A DNA stretch of 64,000 nucleotides, taken from NCBI RefSeq assembly GCF_001269925.1, contig NZ_LHVO01000030.1, positions 1 to 64,000 on the forward strand, read 5' to 3'. The stretch is from Pseudomonas sp. MIACH. Its GTDB lineage: Bacteria > Pseudomonadota > Gammaproteobacteria > Pseudomonadales > Pseudomonadaceae. Below the pieces are notes generated by a model that ran no database searches, was not told the origin of the DNA, and was given only the letters and a program-made list of their open reading frames with translations. Below, in pieces: positions 21,163 through 30,638 of the stretch. How positions within the stretch are numbered: the stretch's first letter is position 1; every line of letters starts with the position of its first letter. Position numbers and translations under genes: made by a program.

Positions 21163-23310
21163 ATGTCCCTCAGACAGCTCTCCATTCAATGGAAAATCAC
21201 CCTGCTCGCCGGCCTTTGCCTGCTGGGAATCGTGACCCTGCTGGTGGGTTTGTCGTTGTACCGCATGGCGCAGAGTTCCGAGCAGGTCAAAGCCTCCAGC
21301 ATGCAGATGCTCGATGAAGCGGCCCAGGCACGCATCGAGGCCCAAGGTGAGGTGCAGGCGCTGGGCATCCGCCAGCAGTTCATGGACGCCTATCAATATG
21401 GGCATGGGTTTTCCCGCCAGGTCCTGTTCCTGCGCGAGCAAGCCGAAAAACGCTTCCTCGACGCCTTCGACACCCGCGAAGACCTGACCCGCTAGGTCAA
21501 GGCCGCGCTGCAGGCCAACCCGGAGCTGCTGGGCCTGTCCCTGGTCTTCGAAGCCAATGCGCTGGACGGCAAGGATGAGTTGTTCGCCGGCCAGGCGGAG
21601 CTGGGCAGTAATGACAAGGGCCGCTTCGCCCTGTACTGGTCGCAGCCGACACCAGGCAAGTTGACCTCAATGGCACTGCCGGAAAGCGACATGTCCGACA
21701 CCCGCATCGGCCCCAGCGGTGAACCGGCCAACGCCTGGTTCACCTGCCCGCGCAGCACGCTCAAACCGTGCGTGATCGAGCCGTACTTTTATGTGATCGA
21801 CGGGCAAAACGTGCTGATGACCAGCATCGTGTTTCCGTTGACGGTCAATGGCAAAGTCATTGCCTCGCTGTCGGTGGACATCAACCTCAACAGCCTGCAG
21901 GCCGTGAGCCAGCAGGCCAGCCACAAGCTGTATGACGGCCAGACCCAGGTCAGCATCCTCAGCCCCACCGGTTTGCTTGCAGGCTACAGCGCGGACGCCA
22001 GCCAGTTGAGCAAACGCCTGGATCAGGTCGATACGCAAAGCGGCGCGCAATTGATCAGCGCATTGGCCAGCGGGACACAAATTCGCAGCCTGCGCACCGA
22101 CCATCAGCTCAAGGTGCTGGCGCCGTTCGCGCCGATTCCCGACGGCAAGCCATGGGGCGTATTGCTGGATGTGCCGGAAAAAGTCCTGGTCGGGCCGGCT
22201 GAAGCACTGAAGACCCAGATGGACGCCGATAATACGCGCGGCACCCTGCTGGAACTGAGCCTGGGCCTGCTGGCCGCCGTGATCGGCCTGATTCTGGTGT
22301 GGCTGATGGCCCGCAGCGTGACCCGACCGATCCTCGGCGTGGCGCACATGCTCGAAGACATCGCCAGTGGCGAAGGCGACCTGACTCGACGCCTGGCCTA
22401 TGACAAACAAGATGAGCTGGGCCAACTGGCCAGTTGGTTCAACCGTTTCCTCGACAAGCTGCAACCGATCATTGCCGAAGTAAAACGCTCCGTACAGGAC
22501 GCCCGTGGCACCGCCGACCAGTCCGCCGCGATTGCGACTGAAACCAGCGCCGGCATGGAGCAGCAGTACCGCCAGGTCGACCAGGTGGCCACCGCCTCCC
22601 ATGAAATGAGCGCCACCGCCCAGGACGTGGCCCGCAGCGCCGCGCAGGCCGCCCAGGCCGCACGCGATGCCGACCAGGCCACCCGCGACGGCCTGACGGT
22701 GATCGACCGCACCACCACCAATATCGGTCAACTGGCGGCCGATATGAGTACCGCCATGGCCCAGGTAGAAGGCCTGTCCGCCAACAGCGAGAAGATCGGT
22801 TCCGTGCTGGAGGTGATTCGCGGCATCGCCGAGCAGACCAACCTGCTGGCGCTCAACGCGGCGATCGAAGCCGCCCGCGCCGGTGAGGCCGGCCGTGGGT
22901 TTGCCGTGGTCGCCGACGAAGTGCGCAACCTGGCACGGCGTACCCAGGAGTCGGTGGAAGAAACCCGCCTGGTGATCGAGCAATTGCAGAACGGCACCGA
23001 AGAGGTTGTCGGTTCCATGGGCAACAGCTACCGCCAGGCCCAGGGCAGTGTCGAACAGGTCGGCGAGGCCGTCACCGCCCTGCGCCAGATCGGCGAGGCG
23101 GTCACGGTGATCAGCGACATGAACCTGCAAATCGCCAGCGCCGCCGAAGAGCAAAGCGCGGTGGCCGAAGAGATCAACAACAACGTGGCGACCATTCGCG
23201 ATGTGACCGAGTCGCTGTCGGAACAGGCCAATGAGTCGGCGCGGGTGAGCCAGGCGTTGAACAGCCTGGCGAATCAGCAGCAGGGGTTGATGGACCAGTT
23301 CCGCGTCTGA
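21163..23310 (+). pseudogene. methyl-accepting chemotaxis protein interrupted by an in-frame amber codon
   Basis: One reading frame of 716 codons encodes a complete chemoreceptor except for TAG at 21493-21495 (codon 111), where CAG (Gln) would fit the context [16 protein letters not shown]1 is about residues 10-32, a large double-Cache-type periplasmic region runs to about 360, then TM2 ([17 protein letters not shown]), HAMP ([19 protein letters not shown]) and the signalling domain with [25 protein letters not shown] sits 7 bases before the ATG at 21163. No convincing restart follows the stop: a TTG at 21580 has no ribosome site and would lack TM1. Everything after the stop is intact, so the lesion is recent, a sequencing error, or suppressed. 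Confidence 0.85.
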
Positions 23311-23329
23311 GGGTCGCAGGCAGTCCAAT

Positions 23330-23363
23330 GTGGGGGGGGCCACAGAAAGCCCCTTCCCACATG
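23330..23363. repeat. degenerate REP-like palindrome
   Basis: ATGTGGGGGGGG and CCCCTTCCCACAT form an imperfect inverted repeat. It matches the GTGGGAGGGGG end of the REP unit at 13161 but lacks its CTTGCTCC centre. It separates the broken chemoreceptor from the convergent histidine kinase gene. Confidence 0.6.
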
Positions 23364-23378
23364 TTGATCTACGGTGTG

Positions 23379-24698
23379 TCAGCCATGGCGCTTGGGTAAT
23401 TCGATCAGCGCCTTGAGCCCGCCCAGTTCGCTCTCCTGCAACTGCAACACCCCGCCCCACACCTCGGCAATATCGCGCACGATCCCCAACCCCAGGCCAT
23501 GGCCGTCGATCTGTTCGTCCAGGCGTGCGCCCCGGCTGAAGACCTGGTCCCGTTGGGCCTCCGGTATGCCGGGGCCGTCATCTTCCACCGTCAGTAGGTA
23601 ACTGTGCGGCGTCTCGGCGACCGTCAAGCGCACCTCGGCATCCGCCCATTTGCAGGCGTTGTCCAGCAGGTTGCCGAGCAGCTCCAGCAAATCCTCGCGG
23701 TCCCAGGGCAATTGCAGGCCCGGCGCGACGTGGTAGCGCAGGTCCAGGTGTTCGCCATGGATCATGTTGAGGGTGGCGAGCAGGCCAGGCAGTTCTTTTT
23801 CACAGTCGAACAAGGCACCCGGCAGGGTTTCGCCGGCCAACCGTGCGCGATTGAGTTCACGGTTGAGGCGTTGTTGCACCTGCTCCAATTGTTCGCGCAA
23901 CAGTTTGCTCAGTTCGGGATGATCCTTGAGCGCCTCGCTCGACGCGGCGCTCAACAACACCGCCAGCGGGGTTTTCAGCGCATGCCCCAGGTTGCCGAGA
24001 GCGTTGCGCGAACGTTTGAGACTGTCTTCGGTGTGGGCCAGCAGGTGGTTGATCTGCGCCACCAGCGGCTCCAGCTCCAGCGGCACCTGGGTATCGAGTT
24101 GCGAGCGTTGGCCCTGTTGCAGCTGGGCGATCTGGTTACGTGCGTTTTCCAGCGGGCGCAAGGCGCGACGTACGGTGACTCGCTGCAAAAACAACACCAG
24201 CAGCAACGCCGCCAGCCCCAGCACCAGGCCGATCCGACGCATCAGGCGAAAGCTTTCCCGCACTGGGGTGTAGTCCTGCGCCACGCTGATGGAAATCGAC
24301 TGGCCAAAGCGCTTGTAGTCCGAACGCAGTACCAGCAGTTGTTGGCCTTCGGGGCCCAATTGCAGGTTGCCCTTGAGCCCGGCCTCGGGCAGTCGGGGCA
24401 ATTCCTGATCCCACAACGAGCGGGAGCGCCAGTGGGTGTCGGCAAAATCGATACGGAAATAATGCCCGGAAAACGGCCGCTGATAGGCCGGCGACAGGCG
24501 CTGTTCATCCAGCTGTACACCGTTGGGCCCGCGCACCAGGGCGACCAGCAGGTTCTCGGCGTCGTTGCGCAGCCCGGCTTCCAGGTAGCGTTGCAAACCG
24601 GCCTCGAACAACCACAGGCTGGTCTGCGCCAACACCACGCCGACGATCACCATCACGCTGATCAGGCCCAGGCTCAGGCGGCGCTGAATCGACTTCAT
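23379..24698 (-). CDS. two-component sensor histidine kinase
   Basis: A 439-residue inner-membrane kinase. TM1 is about residues 9-31, a periplasmic sensor of about 130 residues follows, TM2 about 160-177, then HAMP, the dimerisation helix with phospho-acceptor His in [13 protein letters not shown], and the ATPase domain (N-box [14 protein letters not shown]1 [11 protein letters not shown]2 GHGLGLGIV). Layout and H-box resemble PhoQ and BqsS/CarS-like kinases that sense cations, but no RExxE iron motif is seen in the sensor. It overlaps the response regulator gene by 4 bases (ATGA). Confidence 0.92.
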   Translation of the reverse strand: MKSIQRRLSLGLISVMVIVGVVLAQTSLWLFEAGLQRYLEAGLRNDAENLLVALVRGPNGVQLDEQRLSPAYQRPFSGHYFRIDFADTHWRSRSLWDQELPRLPEAGLKGNLQLGPEGQQLLVLRSDYKRFGQSISISVAQDYTPVRESFRLMRRIGLVLGLAALLLVLFLQRVTVRRALRPLENARNQIAQLQQGQRSQLDTQVPLELEPLVAQINHLLAHTEDSLKRSRNALGNLGHALKTPLAVLLSAASSEALKDHPELSKLLREQLEQVQQRLNRELNRARLAGETLPGALFDCEKELPGLLATLNMIHGEHLDLRYHVAPGLQLPWDREDLLELLGNLLDNACKWADAEVRLTVAETPHSYLLTVEDDGPGIPEAQRDQVFSRGARLDEQIDGHGLGLGIVRDIAEVWGGVLQLQESELGGLKALIELPKRHG

Positions 24699-25363
24699 GC
24701 AGGGCTGGCGCCAAACCGGTAACCCTGGCCGCGCCGGGTTTCGATCACGCTGCGACCCAGTTTGCGGCGCAGGTGGTTGACGTGCACTTCCAGCACGTTG
24801 GAGTCGCGCTCGGTCTCGCCGTCGTAGAGGTGCTCGGCCAGGTGGCTTTTCGAGAGGATCTGTTCAGGGTGCAGCATGAAGTAGCGCAACAGGCGAAATT
24901 CTGCGGCGGTCAATTGGATCTCGTCGCCGTCGCGCAGTACACATTGGCGCCCTTCGTCCAGGTGCAGGCCAGCGGCTTGCAGGGTGGGCTGGTTGGCCTG
25001 CCCGTGGGAGCGGCGCAACAGCGCCTGGATGCGCAGGTGCAGCTCTTCGGGGTGAAAGGGTTTGCTCAGGTAGTCGTCGGCGCCGGCCTTGAGCCCTTCG
25101 ATGCGTTCGGCCCAGGAGTCGCGGGCGGTGAGGATCAGCACCGGCGTGGCCAACGCGGCGGCGCGCCATTGCGCCAGCACCTCAAGGCCGGGCAAACCGG
25201 GCAGGCCGAGGTCGAGGATGATCAGGTCGTAGGGTTCGCTGCGGCCCTGATACGCGGCATCACGGCCATCGGCCAGCCAGTCGACGGCATAGCCCTGGCG
25301 CTGCAGGCCGGCCAGCAGTTCATCGGCCAGGGGTACATTGTCTTCCACCAGGAGCAGGCGCAT
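24695..25363 (-). CDS. OmpR-family response regulator
   Basis: A 222-residue DNA-binding response regulator. The receiver domain has the acidic pair Glu6-Asp7, the phospho-acceptor in [13 protein letters not shown] (Asp51) and the conserved Lys in [11 protein letters not shown]. The C-terminal winged helix ends [20 protein letters not shown]. It is partner to the downstream kinase (4-base overlap). Its ATG shares one base with the stop of the upstream PepSY gene. It probably controls its own operon and envelope or cation-response genes. Confidence 0.93.
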   Translation of the reverse strand: MRLLLVEDNVPLADELLAGLQRQGYAVDWLADGRDAAYQGRSEPYDLIILDLGLPGLPGLEVLAQWRAAALATPVLILTARDSWAERIEGLKAGADDYLSKPFHPEELHLRIQALLRRSHGQANQPTLQAAGLHLDEGRQCVLRDGDEIQLTAAEFRLLRYFMLHPEQILSKSHLAEHLYDGETERDSNVLEVHVNHLRRKLGRSVIETRRGQGYRFGASPA

Positions 25364-25674
25364 CAGTCTTCCTCATCTTTGATCAGTACACCGTTGGTGG
25401 CATCGAGTTTAATCTCGCGCACCACGCCCTCGGTGGTCACCAGTTCCACTTCATAGGCATATTGGCCGTGTTTTTTTTCAAGCTCGGCTTCCAGCAGGCG
25501 CGAGCCGGGATAGCGTGCCATGGCCTGCTGCAACAGTTGCTCCAGAGGCAGGATCACGCCCTGCTGGCGCAGCGCCAAGGCTTCATCCTGATTGAGGTCG
25601 CGGGCCTGCAAGCCTGAGCAGAACACCACCAGCACCAACGCCACTCGACTGCCGGCGCGTAAATTTGCCTTCAT
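25363..25674 (-). CDS. PepSY-domain periplasmic protein
   Basis: A 103-residue precursor with a signal peptide ([14 protein letters not shown], cleaved near residue 25). A single PepSY-type domain follows, with the characteristic [20 protein letters not shown] strand pattern and an acidic C-terminus (IKDEED). PepSY domains are thought to inhibit peptidases or bind metals. Next to a two-component system it may tune periplasmic sensing. The ATG at 25674 overlaps the previous stop (TAATG), which decides the start. Confidence 0.85.
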   Translation of the reverse strand: MKANLRAGSRVALVLVVFCSGLQARDLNQDEALALRQQGVILPLEQLLQQAMARYPGSRLLEAELEKKHGQYAYEVELVTTEGVVREIKLDATNGVLIKDEED

Positions 25675-25976
25675 TACGTATCCTGATGATTCTTGAGAAC
25701 CTGCCCGGTGAGCGCGTCCAATTCGACCTCCCATTCAATGCCGTCGGCATCTTGCAGTTCGACTTCATAGACATACTTGCCGTAAGCCTCGTCCAGGTCG
25801 GTGTCCAGCAGCGTTGAACCGGGGTGCAGGGCCTGGGCTGTGGCTTCGAGCTGGTCGAAAGCGACAATTGTAACAGTGGCGGGCACGATCAGTGGTTTGT
25901 CGGGGTCCACGGCTCCGGCCTGAGTCGCCGTGGCGGCGATGAAAGCGGCGGCGACCAGAGCAGTGAGGCGTTTCAT
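25674..25976 (-). CDS. PepSY-domain periplasmic protein, first gene of the operon
   Basis: A 100-residue precursor with signal peptide MKRLTALVAAAFIAATATQA and one PepSY domain (YGKYVYEVELQDADGIEWEV; LTGQVLKNHQDT). It is a paralogue of the next gene. All four genes from here to 23379 overlap by 1-4 bases, so they form one translationally coupled operon whose promoter must lie in 25977-26120. Confidence 0.85.
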   Translation of the reverse strand: MKRLTALVAAAFIAATATQAGAVDPDKPLIVPATVTIVAFDQLEATAQALHPGSTLLDTDLDEAYGKYVYEVELQDADGIEWEVELDALTGQVLKNHQDT

Positions 25977-26126
25977 GATGAGTCTCCGTTAAACGATGTT
26001 TTTCCTACGCCGGCTACGGTAGCGGCTGCAACTTAACTGAAACTGAATTGCCACCATGGCAATTTCCAGCAGGCGCGACGGGCTACGATGTTTATTCAGG
26101 ATTCACGCGGTATCGTTAACGTTTTT

Positions 26127-26149
26127 CGCGAGCAAGCTTGCTCCTACAC
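26127..26149. repeat. single REP-type palindrome
   Basis: Contains the perfect 14-bp palindrome GAGCAAGCTTGCTC, flanked by CGC and CTACAC, as in the repeat at 49437. It lies in the divergent spacer between the PepSY operon and the patatin gene. Confidence 0.6.
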
Positions 26150-26170
26150 CTCGCTTCAACAGAGACCGGT

Positions 26171-27250
26171 ATGACAGCCATCCATATCAAGTTCCCCGCC
26201 CTGACCCTCAAGGCCGGCAAACGCGCCTTTACGCGCATTCGCGAGCAGGGCCTTAAACCTGCGGATGTCGGCATCCTCCCCGGTGCGGCCGGCGGCCCCA
26301 AGGCGCTGGGGATCCAGGGCCTGGACCTGGCGCTGTTCGGCGACTGGCTTCCGCGCGCGCCACGGGAACGTGCGCTGATCGGCGCATCGATCGGTTCCTG
26401 GCGGTTTGCCAGCGCCTGCCTGCCCGACCCGGTGCAAGGCCTGCTGGACCTCGGCCGGCTGTACAACGAACAACGCTTTGCCAAAGGCGTGACCATGGCC
26501 GAAGTCAGCCGCAGCTGCCAGCGCATGCTCGACGACCTGCTGGCTGGCCGCGATGCGCGCGTGCTGGACAACCCCGACTACCGGCTGAACATCATGGTGG
26601 TCAAGAGCCACGGCCTGCTCGCCGATGACCATCGCGGGCGCCTGGGTTTGGGCCTGTCATCGGTGATTGCCGACAACCTGCGCGGGCGTGCGCGGCTGGC
26701 GCGGCATTTCGAGCGGCTGATCATCCACGATCCGCGCCAGGCACCGCCGGTGCACCCGCTGAAGGATTTCCCATCGCGCTTTCTTGAGTTGGACATGGGC
26801 AACCTGCGCCAGGCGCTGCTGGCGTCCGGTTCGATCCCCATGGTGATGCAAGGCGTGCGCGACCTGCCCGGCGCAGGCAGCGGCACCTACCGCGACGGCG
26901 GCCTGCTGGACTATCACCTCGACCTGCCCTACCACGGCGACGACATCGTGCTGTACCCGCACTTCACCGACCGGGTCATCCCCGGCTGGTTCGACAAGGG
27001 CCTGCCATGGCGGCGCAGCAACCAGCAAGGCTTGCAGGATGTGTTGCTGCTGGCGCCGTCCAAGGACTACCTGGCCCGCCTGCCCCACGGCAAACTGCCG
27101 GACCGCAGCGACTTCAAGCGCTTCATGGGCGACGACCCGAGTCGCAACAAGTACTGGCAAACCGCGATGAGCGAGAGCCGGCGGCTGGGGGATGAGTTTC
27201 TGCAACTGGCCGATAACGCCGGCCTGGGCGAGCGCTTGCAGGCGCTTTGA
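26171..27250 (+). CDS. patatin-like phospholipase
   Basis: A 359-residue patatin-family acyl hydrolase, cytosolic or peripheral, with no signal peptide. The glycine-rich oxyanion loop is [11 protein letters not shown] (34-44), the nucleophile Ser73 lies in GASIG (71-75), and the dyad aspartate is Asp242 in RDGGLLD. It would hydrolyse phospholipids or other acyl esters. No partner genes are evident; queD follows 77 bases later and is unrelated. The ATG at 26171 is chosen because the preceding frame runs through the REP repeat. Confidence 0.85.
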   Translation: MTAIHIKFPALTLKAGKRAFTRIREQGLKPADVGILPGAAGGPKALGIQGLDLALFGDWLPRAPRERALIGASIGSWRFASACLPDPVQGLLDLGRLYNEQRFAKGVTMAEVSRSCQRMLDDLLAGRDARVLDNPDYRLNIMVVKSHGLLADDHRGRLGLGLSSVIADNLRGRARLARHFERLIIHDPRQAPPVHPLKDFPSRFLELDMGNLRQALLASGSIPMVMQGVRDLPGAGSGTYRDGGLLDYHLDLPYHGDDIVLYPHFTDRVIPGWFDKGLPWRRSNQQGLQDVLLLAPSKDYLARLPHGKLPDRSDFKRFMGDDPSRNKYWQTAMSESRRLGDEFLQLADNAGLGERLQAL

Positions 27251-27327
27251 CCGAGCGGTATGCGCGGTACCGGATCAAGCTGTTAAACTCGCCGCCTGCC
27301 AGATACCTGACCGAGCTGAAAAATACT

Positions 27328-27684
27328 GTGGAAATCTTCAAAGAGTTTACCTTCGAGTCCGCCCACCGCCTGCCCCACGTACCGGAAGGCCACAAGTGCG
27401 GGCGCCTGCATGGGCATTCGTTCAAGGTGGCGATCCACCTGAGCGGCGACCTGGATCCGCATACCGGCTGGATTCGCGACTTCTCGGAGATCAAGGCGAT
27501 TTTCAAGCCGCTCTACGAACGCCTCGACCACAACTACCTCAATGACATCCCAGGCCTGGAAAACCCCACCAGCGAAGTGCTGGCCAAGTGGATCTGGAAT
27601 GAACTCAAACCGCTGTTGCCGGAGCTCAGTGCGATTCGCATCCATGAGACCTGCACCAGCGGCTGTATCTATCGCGGCGAGTAA
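27328..27684 (+). CDS. queD: 6-carboxytetrahydropterin synthase
   Basis: Converts 7,8-dihydroneopterin triphosphate to 6-carboxy-5,6,7,8-tetrahydropterin, the second step of queuosine/7-deazaguanine synthesis. The 118-residue protein shows the zinc histidines His13, His28 and His30 ([15 protein letters not shown]), catalytic Cys24 and the C-terminal HETCTSGC segment with Glu107. The start is GTG at 27328, giving the family N-terminus [13 protein letters not shown]; the longer open frame would overlap the patatin gene and has no family match. Confidence 0.93.
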   Translation: MEIFKEFTFESAHRLPHVPEGHKCGRLHGHSFKVAIHLSGDLDPHTGWIRDFSEIKAIFKPLYERLDHNYLNDIPGLENPTSEVLAKWIWNELKPLLPELSAIRIHETCTSGCIYRGE

Positions 27685-27695
27685 GCCGGCGATGT

Positions 27696-27724
27696 GAAAA
27701 AACCACCCTTGCGGTGGTTTTTTT
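27696..27724 (+). terminator. rho-independent terminator after queD
   Basis: Six-bp stem ACCACC/GGTGGT extended by A-T pairs, loop CTTGC, then a run of seven T. It also reads as a terminator on the opposite strand because of the leading A-run. Confidence 0.9.
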
Positions 27725-27974
27725 GTGCCCTGCGTTGTTGCAACCCTTGGTCTTACGCTGAGCCTCGGGGCGAGGCGGTTGTGTGGCACGAGGCTCGCTG
27801 ACAACGCTGTTCGACGGGTCCAATTTGTACCACCGCTGCACCGCTTTCGTGCCCGACGGGGCACAGCGAACACCCTCGCCTGCGTTTACCCTCTAATAGC
27901 GTGCGCCCGTCACTGCTGCAGATTTGGCACGCACGGTGCAACGAGGCTGCGTCACTCATTCAGGGAGCACGCAC

Positions 27975-29243
27975 ATGACGCCGCCAGAATCAGGCAACGA
28001 CTACCCCCTAAGCGAAGTCCCCATGCACGCGCGCAAAGGCCTGGCGTCAACCGCCATGGTGCTGCTGGGCTTCACCTTTTTTACCGCGACCATGTTTGCC
28101 GGCGGCAAGCTGGGGGTGGCGTTCAGCTTCACCGACATGCTCGGCGTGGTGGCCTTGGGTAACCTGCTGTTGGGTATCTACGCCGCAGGCCTGGGTTACA
28201 TCGCGTTCAAGAGCGGGTTGAACTCGGTGTTGATGGGCCGCTTCTGCTTTGGCGAGGTGGGCAGCAAGCTCAGTGACTTGATCCTCGGTTTCACCCAGAT
28301 CGGCTGGTACGCCTGGGGCACCGCCACGGCCGCCGTGGTGCTCGGCAAGTATTTCGAGCTGAGCCAGGGCAGCGTGCTGGGGTTGATGGTGCTGTTCGGC
28401 CTGGTGTTTTGCGCCACGGCCTACGTGGGCTATCGCGGGCTGGAGATTCTTTCCTACATCGCGGTGCCGGCGATGGGGCTGTTGCTGTTTCTGTCGATGT
28501 GGGTCGCCACGGTGAAAGTCGGCGGGCTGGAGGGGCTGCTGGCGGTGGTGCCGACCGGCGAGCTGGATGTGTCCACCGCGATCACCCTGGTATTCGGCAC
28601 GTTTGTCAGCGGCGCCACCCAGGCCACCAACTGGACGCGGTTTTCCCGCTCGGCCAGGGTCGCGGTGCTGGCCAGCCTGATCGGGTTCTTTATCGGCAAT
28701 GGTTTGATGGTGCTGATCGGGGCTTACGGCGCCATCGTCTACCAGCAGCCGGACGTGGTGGAAGTATTGCTGCTGCAAGGCTTTGCCATGGCGGCGATGG
28801 CCATGCTGCTGCTCAATATCTGGAGCACCCAGGACAACACCATCTACAACTTCGCCGTGGCCGGCTGCAACCTGATGCGCACCCAACGCCGCAAGACCGT
28901 GACCCTCGCCGGCGCCTTGATCGGCACGCTGCTGGCGCTGCTCGGCATGTACGACATGCTGGTGCCCTACCTGATCCTGTTGGGCACGGTGATTCCGCCG
29001 ATTGGTGGGGTGATCATGGCGGATTTCTTCTACCGTTATCGCGGCCAATACCCACGCCTGGCGCAGGCGCGCCTGCCCGCGTTCAACTGGCCTGGGCTGG
29101 CGGCCTATGCCGTGGGCACCGTGCTGGCATTCCACTCGCCGTGGGTCGCACCGTTGGTGGGCATCGCCGCTGCGTCGCTGAGCTACATCGCGATCAGCGC
29201 CGTACTGCGTATGCGTGCGCCCCTGGCTGACGCCCAGGCATAA
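27975..29243 (+). CDS. codB: cytosine permease
   Basis: Nucleobase:cation symporter-1 family carrier of 422 residues with 12 transmembrane helices, importing cytosine with a sodium ion or proton. The N-terminus (DYPLSEVPMHARKGLASTAM) and the segments GFTFFTATMFAGGKLGVAF and WSTQDNTIYNFAVAG match CodB. AGGGA lies 8 bases before the ATG at 27975. codA follows on the same strand after 114 bases, so uptake and deamination are linked as in E. coli codBA. Confidence 0.92.
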   Translation: MTPPESGNDYPLSEVPMHARKGLASTAMVLLGFTFFTATMFAGGKLGVAFSFTDMLGVVALGNLLLGIYAAGLGYIAFKSGLNSVLMGRFCFGEVGSKLSDLILGFTQIGWYAWGTATAAVVLGKYFELSQGSVLGLMVLFGLVFCATAYVGYRGLEILSYIAVPAMGLLLFLSMWVATVKVGGLEGLLAVVPTGELDVSTAITLVFGTFVSGATQATNWTRFSRSARVAVLASLIGFFIGNGLMVLIGAYGAIVYQQPDVVEVLLLQGFAMAAMAMLLLNIWSTQDNTIYNFAVAGCNLMRTQRRKTVTLAGALIGTLLALLGMYDMLVPYLILLGTVIPPIGGVIMADFFYRYRGQYPRLAQARLPAFNWPGLAAYAVGTVLAFHSPWVAPLVGIAAASLSYIAISAVLRMRAPLADAQA

Positions 29244-29357
29244 GCCTGGACGCCTGGTTTCACGAGAATGGTACCCTGATGAGCGCTGGACATCGGCATT
29301 GCCCCGATGATCCGGCGGCTGTCTGCCTGATTGTTTTTAGCCAAGAGGAACTTGCCC

Positions 29358-30593
29358 ATGCACATCATCAACGCCCGCCTGCGCAACCGTGAAGGCCTGC
29401 ATGATCTGCACCTGGAACACGGCCGGATCGCCAGCATCACCCCACAAACAACAGCACCGTTGATGGCGGCCGATGACCTGGATGCGGCCGGCAACCTGGT
29501 GATACCGCCCTTCGTCGAACCGCATATTCACCTTGATGCCACCCTCACCGCCGGCGAACCGCGCTGGAACATGAGCGGCACCCTGTTCGAAGGCATCGAG
29601 TGCTGGGGCGAACGCAAGGCCACCATCACCGAGGAAGACACCAGGACCCGCGCCAAAAAAACCATCCAGGCCCTCGCCGCCCACGGCATCCAGCATGTAC
29701 GCACTCATGTCGATGTCACCGACCCCGACCTCACGGCGCTCAAGGCCATGCTGCAAGTGCGCGAAGAAAGCACGCACCTGATCGACCTGCAAATCGTCGC
29801 CTTTCCCCAGGAAGGCATCGAGTCGTACCGCAACGGCCGCGAGCTGATGGAAGAAGCCATTCGCCTGGGCGCCGATGTGATCGGCGGCATTCCCCACTTT
29901 GAATACACCCGCGACCAAGGCGTGAGCTCAGTCAAGTTCCTGATGGACCTGGCCGAACGCACCGACTGCCTGGTGGATGTGCACTGCGACGAAACCGACG
30001 ACCCGCATTCACGCTTCCTCGAAGTACTCGCCGAAGAAGCCCGCAGCCGCGACATGGGCGCCCGCGTCACCGCCAGCCACACCACGGCAATGGGCTCCTA
30101 CGACAATGCCTACTGCGCCAAACTCTTCCGCCTGCTGGGGCACTCCGGGATCAGCTTCGTCTCCTGCCCAACCGAAAGCATCCACCTGCAAGGCCGCTTC
30201 GACAGCTTCCCGAAACGCCGCGGCGTCACCCGGGTCAACGAACTGCTCGAAGCCGGTATGAACGTGTGCTTCGGCCAGGATTCCATCGTCGATCCCTGGT
30301 ACCCGCTGGGCAACGGCAACATCCTGCGCGTGCTGGAGGCCGGTTTGCACATCTGCCATATGCTCGGCTATCGCAACCTGCAAAGCGCCCTCGACCTGGT
30401 GACCGACAACAGCGCCAAGGCCATGGCCCTGGGTGACCGTTACGGCCTGGAAGCCGGGCGCCCGGCCAACCTGTTGATCCTCTCGGCAGACAGCGACTAC
30501 GAGGTGATTCGCAGCCAAGGGTTGCCGCTGTACTCGATTCGCCATGGCAAGGTGTTGATGAAGCGCCAGCCGGCGCAGGTGGAGTTTATGTAA
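29358..30593 (+). CDS. codA: cytosine deaminase
   Basis: Hydrolyses cytosine to uracil and ammonia, in the cytosol, for pyrimidine salvage or nitrogen supply. The 411-residue amidohydrolase follows E. coli CodA: metal histidines in PPFVEPHIHLDATL, His and Glu in DVHCDETDD, and the metal Asp in CFGQDSIVDPWYPLG. AAGAGG lies about 9 bases before the ATG at 29358, giving the family start MHIINARLRN. It forms a unit with codB. Confidence 0.94.
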   Translation: MHIINARLRNREGLHDLHLEHGRIASITPQTTAPLMAADDLDAAGNLVIPPFVEPHIHLDATLTAGEPRWNMSGTLFEGIECWGERKATITEEDTRTRAKKTIQALAAHGIQHVRTHVDVTDPDLTALKAMLQVREESTHLIDLQIVAFPQEGIESYRNGRELMEEAIRLGADVIGGIPHFEYTRDQGVSSVKFLMDLAERTDCLVDVHCDETDDPHSRFLEVLAEEARSRDMGARVTASHTTAMGSYDNAYCAKLFRLLGHSGISFVSCPTESIHLQGRFDSFPKRRGVTRVNELLEAGMNVCFGQDSIVDPWYPLGNGNILRVLEAGLHICHMLGYRNLQSALDLVTDNSAKAMALGDRYGLEAGRPANLLILSADSDYEVIRSQGLPLYSIRHGKVLMKRQPAQVEFM

Positions 30594-30605
30594 GAAGGAA
30601 TGTGA

Positions 30606-30638
30606 AACGGCTGACACCCACTCAGGACATCAGCCGTT
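30606..30638. terminator. hairpin between convergent codA and the DapF-like gene
   Basis: A perfect 9-bp stem AACGGCTGA/TCAGCCGTT with a 15-base loop. It overlaps the stop codon of the minus-strand DapF-like gene. There is no strong T-run on either side, so it is a weak or factor-assisted terminator. Confidence 0.45.

Noticed and set aside
23379..24698. PhoQ
   Set aside because: The H-box resembles PhoQ, but the PepSY neighbours and the sensor domain differ; left as an unnamed kinase.
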